From Mycobacterium sp. IS-1590 (GTDB taxonomy: Bacteria > Actinomycetota > Actinomycetes > Mycobacteriales > Mycobacteriaceae), in assembly GCF_001500025.1 (NCBI RefSeq), contig NZ_LQIW01000006.1, forward strand, positions 1-64,000: a stretch of 64,000 nt of DNA, read 5' to 3'. A program made the translations under genes and the position numbers. The notes beneath the pieces were generated by a model. It worked only from the letters and a program-made list of their open reading frames with translations, was not told the origin of the DNA and ran no database searches. Shown here piece by piece: positions 9,073 to 16,816 of this stretch. Every line of letters begins with the position of its first letter. Position 1 is the first letter of the stretch.

Positions 9073-9194
9073 GCGATCAAGCTAGCCGACCGGCCGACGA
9101 TGGCCCGCCCGACGCGCAAAACCGCAGCCCAGATGGGCTGTGGGAAGGCGCGCGTAGCCTGAACTCGCTGTGTTCCATCGATCGGAGGAGTCCC

Positions 9195-9221
9195 ATGCCG
9201 TACGACGTGGAGTCGCGGTGA
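9195..9221 (+). other. Eight-codon upstream reading frame coupled to the carboxylesterase start
   Basis: GGAGGAG at 9184-9190 is followed four bases later by an ATG at 9195. The frame MPYDVESR ends in a TGA at 9219-9221 that overlaps a GTG (9218-9220) in the esterase frame, giving GTGA. This is the best ribosome site near the esterase start, so either the mini-ORF drives translation by coupling, or it is the true N-terminus separated by a frameshift. Confidence 0.5.
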
Positions 9222-10768
9222 CCGCAGAGGCACGGGGCAGCGACGCGCTCGTCGTCGACACCGCGTACGGACCGGTCCGCGGCCTCGACGACGGCACCGT
9301 GAAGGCGTGGAAGGGGATCCGGTTCGCCGCTGCGCCGGCAGGTGAGCTGCGGTGGCGGGCGCCCGAACCGCCGCGGCGCTGGTCCGCACCGGCGGATGCC
9401 ACGCGGGTCGGCCCGGTGTGCCCGCAGCCGACGGATCCGCGCATCCCGATCGACCTCGGCGCTCCGCAGGGCGACGACTGCCTGAGTTTGAACGTGTGGG
9501 CGGCATCCGACATCGACCCGGGCGCGGGCAAACCGGTGATGGTGTGGGTGCACGGCGGTGCCTACGTCCTCGGTTCGTCGGCGCAGCCGCTGTATCACGG
9601 CCGCGCACTCGCCGCCGGCGGCGACGCCGTGATCGTCACGGTGAACTATCGCCTGGGGGCGCTGGGCTTCCTGGATCTGTCGGCGGTGGGCGAGGGCTTC
9701 GCCACCAACCTCGGCCTGCGGGACGTGCTGTTCGCGCTGCAGTGGGTCCGCGACAACATCGCGGGCTTCGGGGGAGACCCGAACCGCGTCACCATTTTCG
9801 GGGAATCAGCCGGCGCCGGGATCGTCACCACGCTGCTGGCCAGCCCGGCCGCCGCGGGCCTGTTCTGCGCGGCGATCGCGCAGAGCTCACCGGCGACCTC
9901 GGTCTACGACCGCGAACGCTCGCAGCGGGTGGCCGCGCTGTTCCTCGACCGGCTGGGCCTGGGATCCAGCGATGCCCAGCAGTTGGTCTCGGTGCCCACC
10001 TCCGCGCTCATGACCGCCTCCAAGGACGTCTTCGACCACATCCCGGTCAGGACGCCGGGCACGCTGGCGTTCGCGCCGATCATCGACGGCGACGTGGTCC
10101 CCGCGCACCCGGTCCAGCTGGCCCGCGACGGCCGTACGCATCCGGTACCTCTGATCATCGGCACCAACAAGCACGAGGCCGCGCTGTTCCGCTGGATGAA
10201 GTCGCCGTTGATGCCGATAACCCCGAAGGCCATCCGAACGATGTTCGCCGAGATCGCGGCCGAACAACCCGACCTGCAGCTCCCCGACGAACAGCAGATC
10301 CGTGCCGCGTACCGGGGGCGGGGCAAGACCATCGGCATGGGTGTCGCCCGCGACATCGGGTTCCGGATGCCGTCGGTCTGGTTCGCCGAGGGCCATCGCG
10401 ACGTCGCGCCCGTGTACCTCTACCGGTTCGACTTCGCCACCCCGATGCTGCGACTGCTGCGGCTCGGCGCCGCCCACGCGACCGAGTTGCCGTACGTGTG
10501 GGGCAATCTGGTCGCCGGCCCGAAGGACCCGACCTTCAAGCTCGGCGGGCTCAAGGCGGGCAAGACGGTCTCCGCGCGCGTCCGGCGGCGCTGGCTGAAC
10601 TTCGCCGTGGACGGCACACCCGCGGGTCTGGCCGGTGATCCGGTCTGGCGGCCGTACCGCGCCTCCGACCGCGCCACCTTGCTCATCGACGCCCAGGACC
10701 GGGTGGCCGACGACCTCGACCGCGATCTGCGCACCGCATGGGGCGATCAGGTGCTGAGCTTCCGGTGA
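9218..10768 (+). CDS. Carboxylesterase type B (alpha/beta hydrolase)
   Basis: This is an esterase/lipase of the cholinesterase-like family with about 516 residues. The nucleophile serine lies in FGESAGAG, the oxyanion-hole motif is VWVHGGAYVLGS, the partner acid is probably in GTNKHEAALF and the histidine in LGAAHATELPYVWGN. An EDCLSLNVW-type block (GDDCLSLNVWA) confirms the family. No export signal is visible. The start is uncertain: GTG 9218 overlaps an eight-codon frame that has the only strong Shine-Dalgarno site, while an in-frame GTG at 9170 lies upstream of that site. Natural substrates are unknown. Confidence 0.9.
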   Translation: MTAEARGSDALVVDTAYGPVRGLDDGTVKAWKGIRFAAAPAGELRWRAPEPPRRWSAPADATRVGPVCPQPTDPRIPIDLGAPQGDDCLSLNVWAASDIDPGAGKPVMVWVHGGAYVLGSSAQPLYHGRALAAGGDAVIVTVNYRLGALGFLDLSAVGEGFATNLGLRDVLFALQWVRDNIAGFGGDPNRVTIFGESAGAGIVTTLLASPAAAGLFCAAIAQSSPATSVYDRERSQRVAALFLDRLGLGSSDAQQLVSVPTSALMTASKDVFDHIPVRTPGTLAFAPIIDGDVVPAHPVQLARDGRTHPVPLIIGTNKHEAALFRWMKSPLMPITPKAIRTMFAEIAAEQPDLQLPDEQQIRAAYRGRGKTIGMGVARDIGFRMPSVWFAEGHRDVAPVYLYRFDFATPMLRLLRLGAAHATELPYVWGNLVAGPKDPTFKLGGLKAGKTVSARVRRRWLNFAVDGTPAGLAGDPVWRPYRASDRATLLIDAQDRVADDLDRDLRTAWGDQVLSFR

Positions 10769-10796
10769 GTCGTATGCTTTGCCTGGAGGTTTCGAA

Positions 10797-11726
10797 GTGG
10801 ATGTGAGTGGCGTCTTCTCGCACGTGTTGCCACCGTTGATGCACGATCCCGTGGTCTTCGCGGTGCCGTTCTTCTTGTTGCTGTTGGTCATCGAGTGGGC
10901 GGCCGCCCGCAGACTGGCGCACGAGGAGGCCGACCGGGCACCGGCCGGTGCGTATCAACGCTCCGATGCGTGGGCCAGCATCTGGATGGGCGTGGTCTCG
11001 ATCGGCACGAGCGGGGTGCTGAACTTCATCGCGCTGCTGGCCTACGCGGCGTTGTTCGTCTACGTCGCGCCGTGGCAGCTACCCGCGGACGCGTGGTACA
11101 CGTGGGCGATCGCGATCGTCGGAGTGGACCTGCTCTACTACGTCTATCACCGGATGGCACACCGGGTGCGGCTGATCTGGGCCACCCATCAAGCGCATCA
11201 CTCCAGCCAGTACTTCAACTTCGCCACCGCGCTGCGCCAGAAGTGGAACATCAGCGGCGACGTGTTCTTGCGGGCGCTGCTACCGCTGTTCGGCGTACCA
11301 CCGTGGATCGTCTTCGCCAGCTTCTCCATCAACCTGATCTACCAGTTCTGGATCCACACCGAACGCATCGATAGGCTCTGGCGCCCAATCGAATTCGTCT
11401 TCAACACGCCGTCGCACCACCGGGTGCACCACGGAATGGACCAGCAGTACCTCGACAAGAACTACGGCGGCATCTTCATCCTGTGGGACCGCTTGTTCGG
11501 CAGCTTTGCGGCAGAGACGGCGCGCCCGCACTACGGGCTGACCAAGCAGGTCGACACCTACAACATCTGGACGCTGCAGACACACGAGTACGTGGCGATC
11601 GCGCGTGACGTCGCCCGAGCGCGGCGGTGGCGCGACAAGCTGGGATATCTGTTCGGCCCGCCCGGGTGGGCGCCGGCCCGAACGCCGGTTGTGGCAGAGC
11701 AGCAGTCCGCCCCGGTCGGCGCCTGA
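10797..11726 (+). CDS. Sterol desaturase / fatty acid hydroxylase family membrane protein
   Basis: This 309-aa integral membrane di-iron enzyme family (PF04116) hydroxylates or desaturates lipid chains or sterols. The histidine clusters expected for metal binding are visible: HRMAH (about residue 116), HQAHHSSQ (about 129) and HRVHHGMD (about 205), embedded among hydrophobic helices. GTG 10797 is preferred because GGAGGT (10785-10790) lies 6 nt upstream; a TTG at 10779 precedes that site. It follows the carboxylesterase by 28 bp and precedes the FAD oxidoreductase by 34 bp, so the three may be partly co-transcribed, although the third has its own -10. The substrate is not known. Confidence 0.88.
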   Translation: MDVSGVFSHVLPPLMHDPVVFAVPFFLLLLVIEWAAARRLAHEEADRAPAGAYQRSDAWASIWMGVVSIGTSGVLNFIALLAYAALFVYVAPWQLPADAWYTWAIAIVGVDLLYYVYHRMAHRVRLIWATHQAHHSSQYFNFATALRQKWNISGDVFLRALLPLFGVPPWIVFASFSINLIYQFWIHTERIDRLWRPIEFVFNTPSHHRVHHGMDQQYLDKNYGGIFILWDRLFGSFAAETARPHYGLTKQVDTYNIWTLQTHEYVAIARDVARARRWRDKLGYLFGPPGWAPARTPVVAEQQSAPVGA

Positions 11727-11760
11727 GCCAGGTAGCCCCCAGCGCCGTAGTCTGCGCTGT

Positions 11761-13179
11761 GTGAAAACCGTCTTCGATGCCCCGGTCGACGCCGGTCTGG
11801 TCGAACGTTCGCTGGCGACAAGCACGTTGGGCTCGGTGTGGCTCGACGAGCAGATTGGCCCGCCGCGCCCGCGGTTCCCCGCCCTGACGAAGCCCGTCAC
11901 GTGCGACCTCGTCGTCGTCGGGGGCGGCTACACCGGGCTGTGGACCGCTCTGCACGCCGCGCGACGCGACCCCGATCAGCGGATCGTGCTCATCGAGGCC
12001 AACCGGGTGGGCTGGGCGGCCTCCGGCCGTAACGGAGGCTTCGTCGACGCCAGCCTGACGCACGGTGCTGCGAACGGAAAAGCGCGCTGGCCCAATGAGT
12101 TCGACGTTCTCGAGGCGATGGGCCTGGAAAACCTCGACGGCATGCAGGCCGAGATCGCGCAACTGGGCCTCGATACCGACTGGGAGCGCACCGGCACGCT
12201 GACGGTGGCCACCGAGCCCCATCAGGTCCACTGGTTGCGCCACGCCGCGGCCGACGGTGAGGGGAAGTTCCTCGACACGACCGAGGTTCGCGACGAAGTG
12301 GCATCACCGATCTACCTCGCCGGCCTGTTCAACGCGGACACCTGTGCCCTCGTGCACCCGGCCAAGTTGGTGTTCGCACTCGCCGGCGCCTGCCGGGACG
12401 CAGGCGTGCGCATCTTCGAGCACACGAACGCCGTCCGGCTCGATTCCGGTGGCGTCGGGTTGCGCGTGCAGACCGGGCGGGCCGTGGTCACGGCGCGGCA
12501 CGCGGTGCTCGCGACCAACGTCTATCCGAGCCTCCTCAAGCGCAACCGATTGCACACGGTGCCGGTGTATGACTACGTGCTGGCCACCGAACCGCTCACC
12601 GATCACCAGCGGGACCGCGTCGGCTGGCGCGGGCGGCAGGGAATCGACGACTGCGCCAACCAGTTCCACTACTACCGCCTCACCGCCGACAACCGGATCA
12701 TCTGGGGCGGCTACGACGCCGTCTACCACTTCGGGGGGAAAGTGCGTGCCCGCTACGAGGATCGGCCCGCGACCTACCGCCGGCTGGCCGAGCACTTCTT
12801 CCTGACCTTTCCGCAACTCGACGACGTCCGGTTCAGCCATCGGTGGGCCGGCGCGATCGACACCAACACCCGGTTCTGCGCGCACTGGGGACTGGCCAGA
12901 GACGGCCGCGTCGCATATGTCAACGGCTTCACCGGACTCGGTGTGGGCGCTTCCCGGTTCGCCGCCGACGTGTGCCTGGACCTGCTCGAGGGCCGGCCCA
13001 CCCCGCGCACCGAATTGCAGATGGTGCGCGAGCGACCCCTGCCGTTCCCGCCGGAGCCGATGGCCAGCGTCGCCATCCAGACGACACGGTGGTCGCTTGA
13101 CCGCGCGGACCACGCCGCCGGACGTCGCAACGCCTACCTGCGGACGCTGGACGCGTTGGGCCTCGGTTTCGATTCTTAG
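11761..13179 (+). CDS. FAD-dependent oxidoreductase (DAO family)
   Basis: This 472-aa glycine-oxidase/PuuB-like flavoprotein would oxidise an amine or amino acid. The Rossmann dinucleotide motif VVVGGGYTGLWTALHAA lies near residues 46-62, the flavin-contact block ASGRNGGFVDASL follows, and the C-terminal FAD closure is YVNGFTGLGVGASRFAAD. The GTG at 11761 lies 8 nt after a TAGTCT -10 (11748-11753), so a leaderless start is likely; an open frame extends upstream into the desaturase gene but is overprinting. The substrate cannot be assigned. Confidence 0.9.
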   Translation: MKTVFDAPVDAGLVERSLATSTLGSVWLDEQIGPPRPRFPALTKPVTCDLVVVGGGYTGLWTALHAARRDPDQRIVLIEANRVGWAASGRNGGFVDASLTHGAANGKARWPNEFDVLEAMGLENLDGMQAEIAQLGLDTDWERTGTLTVATEPHQVHWLRHAAADGEGKFLDTTEVRDEVASPIYLAGLFNADTCALVHPAKLVFALAGACRDAGVRIFEHTNAVRLDSGGVGLRVQTGRAVVTARHAVLATNVYPSLLKRNRLHTVPVYDYVLATEPLTDHQRDRVGWRGRQGIDDCANQFHYYRLTADNRIIWGGYDAVYHFGGKVRARYEDRPATYRRLAEHFFLTFPQLDDVRFSHRWAGAIDTNTRFCAHWGLARDGRVAYVNGFTGLGVGASRFAADVCLDLLEGRPTPRTELQMVRERPLPFPPEPMASVAIQTTRWSLDRADHAAGRRNAYLRTLDALGLGFDS

Positions 13180-13364
13180 CGCTCCCGTGCCGAAACCGCT
13201 GCCGGGGCGTAACGTCTTTGTGACCTTCACCGATGGGCAAGTGACGGAACCATCGTCGAGTGGTTGCTCCTGGTCGGGCGGTGATTGTGAGCTCTCCCGA
13301 CCCGGTTAGCGGCTCACAACGCGCCGGTACCGGACCTTCATCGGCTCGACGAGCGGAGACGACT

Positions 13365-14060
13365 GTGCGCCGACATTCGCTACGGGTACTGGCGGCGCTG
13401 GCCGCCCCGATCGCTGCGGGCGCCATGCTCTCCGCGCCCGCGCAGGCCAACCCGGGCGTCCTGGTCCACCCCGGCATGGAGATCCGCCAGGACAACAACG
13501 TCTGCACGCTGGGTTACGTCGATCCGGCGACCCGGATCGCATTCACCGCGGGCCATTGCCGCGGCAGCGGTCCGGTGCGCGACCGCAACGGAAACCACAT
13601 CGGGGTGCAGACGGTGTACCGCGACAACACCCCCAACGGCGCGACCGTCGACACCAATCATCAGATCGCCGACTGGGAGGCGATCGCACTCGCGCCCGAC
13701 GTCACGGTCAACAACGTGCTTCCGGGGGGCAAGGTGCTGGTGACCGACCCCGGTGTCGTGCCGACGGCCGGTCAGCCGGTGTGTCATTTCGGCGTGGTGA
13801 CGGGGGAGAGCTGCGGCAACGTCGAAGCCGTCAACAACGGCTGGTTCACGATGGCCAACGGGGTGGTCAGCCAGAAGGGCGACTCGGGCGGCCCGGTGTA
13901 CGTGATCACCCCCGACAACCGTGCGGTACTGATCGGCATGTTCAACAGCACCTGGGGCACATACCCGGCCGCGGTGTCCTGGCAGACGGCGAGTCAGCAG
14001 GCGAGCGAGGACGTCATCTCCGCCGCGTCCGCCACCGTCGGCACCGTGTCGCTGCCCTAG
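13365..14060 (+). CDS. Secreted trypsin-like serine protease (Rv1815-like)
   Basis: This 231-aa exported protein has a signal peptide ([14 protein letters not shown]...SAPAQA, cleavage before NPG). The S1-type catalytic residues appear as His in FTAGHC, a probable Asp in IADWEAIAL and Ser in [10 protein letters not shown]. Two cysteine pairs are likely (NNVCTL with AGHC, and VCHFG with SCGNV). It matches M. tuberculosis Rv1815 closely as recalled. The GTG at 13365 is preferred because GGAG lies about 6-9 nt upstream and the signal peptide begins directly. The target is unknown. Its stop codon interlocks with that of the convergent Ddn-like gene (CTAG). Confidence 0.88.
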   Translation: MRRHSLRVLAALAAPIAAGAMLSAPAQANPGVLVHPGMEIRQDNNVCTLGYVDPATRIAFTAGHCRGSGPVRDRNGNHIGVQTVYRDNTPNGATVDTNHQIADWEAIALAPDVTVNNVLPGGKVLVTDPGVVPTAGQPVCHFGVVTGESCGNVEAVNNGWFTMANGVVSQKGDSGGPVYVITPDNRAVLIGMFNSTWGTYPAAVSWQTASQQASEDVISAASATVGTVSLP

Positions 14061-14500
14061 GGAGCCAGCGCGAACACCGGGATGGACGGCGCGGCGGCGC
14101 GCAGCTCGTCCGGTGAGGACGTCGGCGTCAGACCGCCGATGTGGCCCTTGACCTCCCAGAACCAGCGGTCGAGGTAGCGGCTGAGCAGCTCGGGTTTCGC
14201 TTCGTCGGGGACCTCGCTGATCCGCACCTCGCGGCGACGCCACCGGGGACCGACTTCGACCACACCTGCCGCCCGGGCGTTGCGGACCCACTGGGTGTGA
14301 CCGCGCGGGGAGACGAGATAGTCGCGACCGCCGACGGTGAGCACGTTGACCACCACGCGCCGGCGCTTGCCCGTCTTGCGGCCACGTACCGACAGCGCTC
14401 TGGTTCCGGCGACGCTGACACCGGCCTCGGCCAGCCATCGGAAGATGCGGTTGACGGTGCGGGCGGCCCGCGTCGGTTCGTCGTAGCGCAGTGTCGTCAC
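14057..14500 (-). CDS. Deazaflavin (F420)-dependent nitroreductase/quinone reductase family protein (Ddn-like)
   Basis: This 147-aa split-barrel protein of the PF04075 family uses F420H2 to reduce quinones or nitro compounds; Ddn, which activates pretomanid, is the type member. The strand pattern [47 protein letters not shown] is characteristic, with the RGRKTGK and WVRNARA motifs that contact F420. The GTG at 14500 follows GAGGAGG. It is divergent from a TetR gene, and a palindrome at 14519-14533 overlaps the region just before its Shine-Dalgarno site, so the TetR protein probably controls it. Confidence 0.88.
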   Translation of the reverse strand: MTTLRYDEPTRAARTVNRIFRWLAEAGVSVAGTRALSVRGRKTGKRRRVVVNVLTVGGRDYLVSPRGHTQWVRNARAAGVVEVGPRWRRREVRISEVPDEAKPELLSRYLDRWFWEVKGHIGGLTPTSSPDELRAAAPSIPVFALAP

Positions 14501-14518
14501 AGTGGGCCTCCTCGATTA

Positions 14519-14533
14519 GAGAGCGGTGCTCTC
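14519..14533. promoter_or_regulatory. Candidate TetR operator between the ddn-like and tetR genes
   Basis: GAGAGC-GGT-GCTCTC is a perfect inverted repeat with 6-bp arms, lying 19 bp before the GTG of the Ddn-like gene and 71 bp before the tetR ATG. Divergent placement next to a TetR gene is the usual arrangement for an autoregulatory operator. The assignment is by position only. Confidence 0.6.
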
Positions 14534-14603
14534 AGAGTCCAGGCTGCCACCGCGAGCCGCAGAAAGCAAGAGCAGTGATCTCGTTTTGTGTCACACTCGG
14601 CGC

Positions 14604-15290
14604 ATGGGCAAACGGGCCGAGAGCAGACAGAGAATCGAGGAGCAGATCATCGAACTGGGTCGGCGACACCTCGTGACCGACGGCGCGGCCGGACTCTCGC
14701 TTCGGGCGATCGCTCGCGACCTCGGCATGGTGTCCTCGGCGGTGTACCGCTACGTGTCCAGCCGTGACGACCTGTTGACGATGCTGCTGGTCGATGCGTA
14801 CTCCGAACTCGCCGATCATGTCGACCGCGCCCGCAGCGACGGCGGACCGTGGCATGAACAGTTCCGCGCGATGGCGCACGCCGCGCGCCGGTGGGCCGTC
14901 GAGGAGCCGGCGTCGTGGGCGCTGCTCTACGGCACCCCGGTGCCGGGTTACCACGCGCCGCGCGAGCGCACTGTGGGGCCCGGGACCCGCGTCGTCGGCG
15001 CCGTGTTCGATGTGGTCGGCGCCGGCATTGCCGCCGGTGACATCCCATCCTCGAAAACCGTTGTCGACGAACCGTTGTCGTCGGACTTCGAGGCGTTGCG
15101 CACCGAGTTCGATTTCGCCGGCGACGACGGCGCGATCACCAAGAGCTTTCTGGCATGGGCGGCGCTGATCGGGGCGATCAGCCTCGAGGTGTTCGGCCAG
15201 TACGGGCCCGACACGCTCACAGATCCCGCGGCGGTCTTCGATCTGCAGGTCGGCCTGCTGATCGAGGCACTGAAAACAGATAAGTATTGA
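14604..15290 (+). CDS. TetR/AcrR family transcriptional regulator (Rv1816-like)
   Basis: This 228-aa repressor-type protein has an N-terminal helix-turn-helix in LSLRAIARDLGMVSSAVYRYV (about residues 33-53), typical of TetR, and a C-terminal ligand domain of the WHG/TetR_C_13-like type (residues 85 onward, ending FDLQVGLLIEALKTDKY). It corresponds in position to Rv1816. Start ATG 14604 gives the usual short basic lead-in (GKRAESRQRIEEQI). The divergent ddn-like gene and intervening palindrome suggest it regulates both genes. The ligand is unknown. The downstream ArsR promoter overlaps its last codons. Confidence 0.9.
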   Translation: MGKRAESRQRIEEQIIELGRRHLVTDGAAGLSLRAIARDLGMVSSAVYRYVSSRDDLLTMLLVDAYSELADHVDRARSDGGPWHEQFRAMAHAARRWAVEEPASWALLYGTPVPGYHAPRERTVGPGTRVVGAVFDVVGAGIAAGDIPSSKTVVDEPLSSDFEALRTEFDFAGDDGAITKSFLAWAALIGAISLEVFGQYGPDTLTDPAAVFDLQVGLLIEALKTDKY

Positions 15291-15315
15291 CTTATATAAG
15301 CTCGGGCTTTAACTT
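15280..15315 (+). promoter_or_regulatory. arsR promoter with overlapping ACTTAT inverted repeats
   Basis: TTGACT (15287-15292) and TAACTT (15310-15315) are separated by 17 bp and place transcription start at about 15321-15322, the GTG codon of the ArsR gene, so the mRNA is likely leaderless. ATAAGT-ATTG-ACTTAT (15280-15295) and CTTATATAAG (15291-15300) are overlapping inverted repeats, and a further ACTTAT copy lies over the -10. This is a typical arrangement for autorepression by an ArsR dimer. Confidence 0.65.
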
Positions 15316-15321
15316 ATCGAG

Positions 15322-15660
15322 GTGCACGCGTTCGACGTCCTGGGCGATCCGGTGCGCCGCCGGATCCTGGAACTGCTCGCCGACGGTGAGCAGCCCGCAG
15401 GAGCCATCGCGGCCACCATCCGAGATGAGTTTGCAATCACCCAACCGGCGGTCTCGCAGCACCTGAAGGTGTTGCGCGACAACGGCTTCACCTCGGTACG
15501 GCCGGAGGGTCAGCGCCGCCTCTATGCGGTCAACGGCGCAGCGCTGCGCGACGCCGACGAGTGGCTCGCCGGCTTTCGCCGGTTCTGGGCGCCGAAGCTC
15601 GACGCGCTCGGCACCGAGATCGCGCGGGGTAAGCGACAACGACGAAGGAAGGCAACATGA
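15322..15660 (+). CDS. ArsR/SmtB family transcriptional regulator
   Basis: This 112-aa winged-helix repressor has its recognition helix in ITQPAVSQHLKVLRDNGFTSVRPEGQRRLYAVN. There are no cysteine clusters, so metal sensing is unlikely; it fits the SdpR-like branch that is fused or paired with SRPBCC proteins. The stop overlaps the SRPBCC start (ATGA). The start GTG coincides with the predicted transcription start of a TTGACT/TAACTT promoter containing ACTTAT repeats, which suggests autoregulation of the two-gene operon. Confidence 0.9.
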   Translation: MHAFDVLGDPVRRRILELLADGEQPAGAIAATIRDEFAITQPAVSQHLKVLRDNGFTSVRPEGQRRLYAVNGAALRDADEWLAGFRRFWAPKLDALGTEIARGKRQRRRKAT

Positions 15661-16295
15661 GCGAGATCGACGTGGACCACCAGATCAGCACCGTCGCACG
15701 GACCGTCGGGAAACGCACGATCGACGCAGGCGAGGCGCACGTCGTCACGATCAAGCAGACCTACGACACCGATCAAGCCGACCTGTGGGATGCCGTCACC
15801 AATATCGAGCGCATCCCGCGGTGGTTGATGCCGATCTCCGGTGACCTCCGGGTCGGGGGCACCTATCAACTGCACGGCAACGCCAGCGGGACGATCCTGA
15901 CGTGCGACCCGCCGAAGAGCTTCACCGCAACCTGGGAGTACGGCGGAAACACCAGCTGGATCGAGGTCAACGTCGGTGAGCAGGGCGCAGACCGGGCGGA
16001 GTTGGTCATCGAGCACATCGCCGTCGTCGGCGACGAGATGTCCCTGCAGTTCGGCCCCGGCGCGGTGGGTATCGGCTGGGACTCGATGGTGCTCGGCCTG
16101 GCGCTGCACCTGTCGACGGGTGAGGCGATCGACCCCGAATTCGGCGCGCAGTGGGTCGCCACCGACGAGGGTCGGCGCTTCCTGGCGCTGTCCAACGACG
16201 CCTGGTACCAGGCGAACATCGCATCCGGCGCCGATCCCACCGCCGCACGCGAGGCCGCCGACCGCTGCCTGAAGGCCTATTACGGCGAGGCCTGA
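15657..16295 (+). CDS. SRPBCC/AHSA1-domain protein paired with ArsR regulator
   Basis: This 212-aa protein has an AHSA1-like helix-grip fold. IKQTYDTDQADLWDAVTNIERIPRWLMPISGDLRVGG is the standard N-terminal block, and FTATWEYGGNTSWIEV and LALHLSTGEAIDPEF follow. ArsR-AHSA1 operons are common in actinobacteria. The SRPBCC partner is presumed to bind a hydrophobic compound or modulate the regulator, but no reaction is known. Overlapping stop and start codons (ATGA at 15657-15660) show translational coupling. Confidence 0.88.
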   Translation: MSEIDVDHQISTVARTVGKRTIDAGEAHVVTIKQTYDTDQADLWDAVTNIERIPRWLMPISGDLRVGGTYQLHGNASGTILTCDPPKSFTATWEYGGNTSWIEVNVGEQGADRAELVIEHIAVVGDEMSLQFGPGAVGIGWDSMVLGLALHLSTGEAIDPEFGAQWVATDEGRRFLALSNDAWYQANIASGADPTAAREAADRCLKAYYGEA

Positions 16296-16296
16296 A

Positions 16297-16312
16297 CTAG
16301 AACACGTTCTAG
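16297..16312. promoter_or_regulatory. KstR-type operator
   Basis: CTAGAACACGTTCTAG is a perfect 7+2+7 palindrome that fits the KstR consensus TNNAACNNGTTNNA. It lies 34-49 bp upstream of the VOC-protein ATG and would cover the -35 region of a TATCCT (16333-16338) leaderless promoter. KstR represses sterol catabolic genes in mycobacteria until 3-oxo-cholestenoyl-type CoA ligands accumulate. The site supports steroid-responsive control of the VOC/flavoprotein operon. Confidence 0.75.
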
Positions 16313-16345
16313 CCAATCGGACGGGCCGCGGATATCCTCGACGCG

Positions 16346-16816
16346 ATGCTTGCCCAGACACCTGTCCAGATCGCATGGGTGACGCGGGACCTCGACGTCA
16401 CCGAAGAGGCGCTCACCTCGATGTTGGGCGTCAAGAAGTGGGTGCGCATGCCCGGCGTCCACTTCGCGCCGGACACGTGCACGTACCGCGGCGAACCCGC
16501 CGACTTCGTCGCCGACATCTCGCTGAGCTACGCCGGCGACACGCAGCTGGAACTGATCGCACCGGTCTCCGGGCGCAACATCTACACCGACTTCCTCGAC
16601 ACCGCAGGTCCGGGAATGCACCACATCTGCGTCGAGGTCGACGACGTGGACGCGGCGCTGACCGAACGGAGAGCCGAGGCGGTACAGCGCGGCGTGATGC
16701 CCGGCGGCATGGAGTTCGCCTACATCGCCGCCGCCGGTCTGCCATACCTGGAGATCGCCTCCATCCCCGACGAGATCAGGGCCTTCTTCGACTACATCAA
16801 ACAGGAGCAGCAGTGA
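16346..16816 (+). CDS. VOC family protein (glyoxalase/epimerase-like)
   Basis: This 156-aa vicinal-oxygen-chelate protein has two beta-alpha-beta-beta-beta units: QIAWVTRDLDVTEEALTSML at the start and GMHHICVEVDDVDAALTERR in the second half. Metal ligands are probably H in MHHICVEV and E in YLEIAS; the first-module ligand is less clear. The ATG at 16346 lies 7 nt after TATCCT, so translation is probably leaderless. It is coupled to the KstD-like flavoprotein (GTGA overlap) and sits behind a KstR-type palindrome, so a role in steroid or side-chain degradation is likely. The reaction is unknown. Confidence 0.85.
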   Translation: MLAQTPVQIAWVTRDLDVTEEALTSMLGVKKWVRMPGVHFAPDTCTYRGEPADFVADISLSYAGDTQLELIAPVSGRNIYTDFLDTAGPGMHHICVEVDDVDAALTERRAEAVQRGVMPGGMEFAYIAAAGLPYLEIASIPDEIRAFFDYIKQEQQ

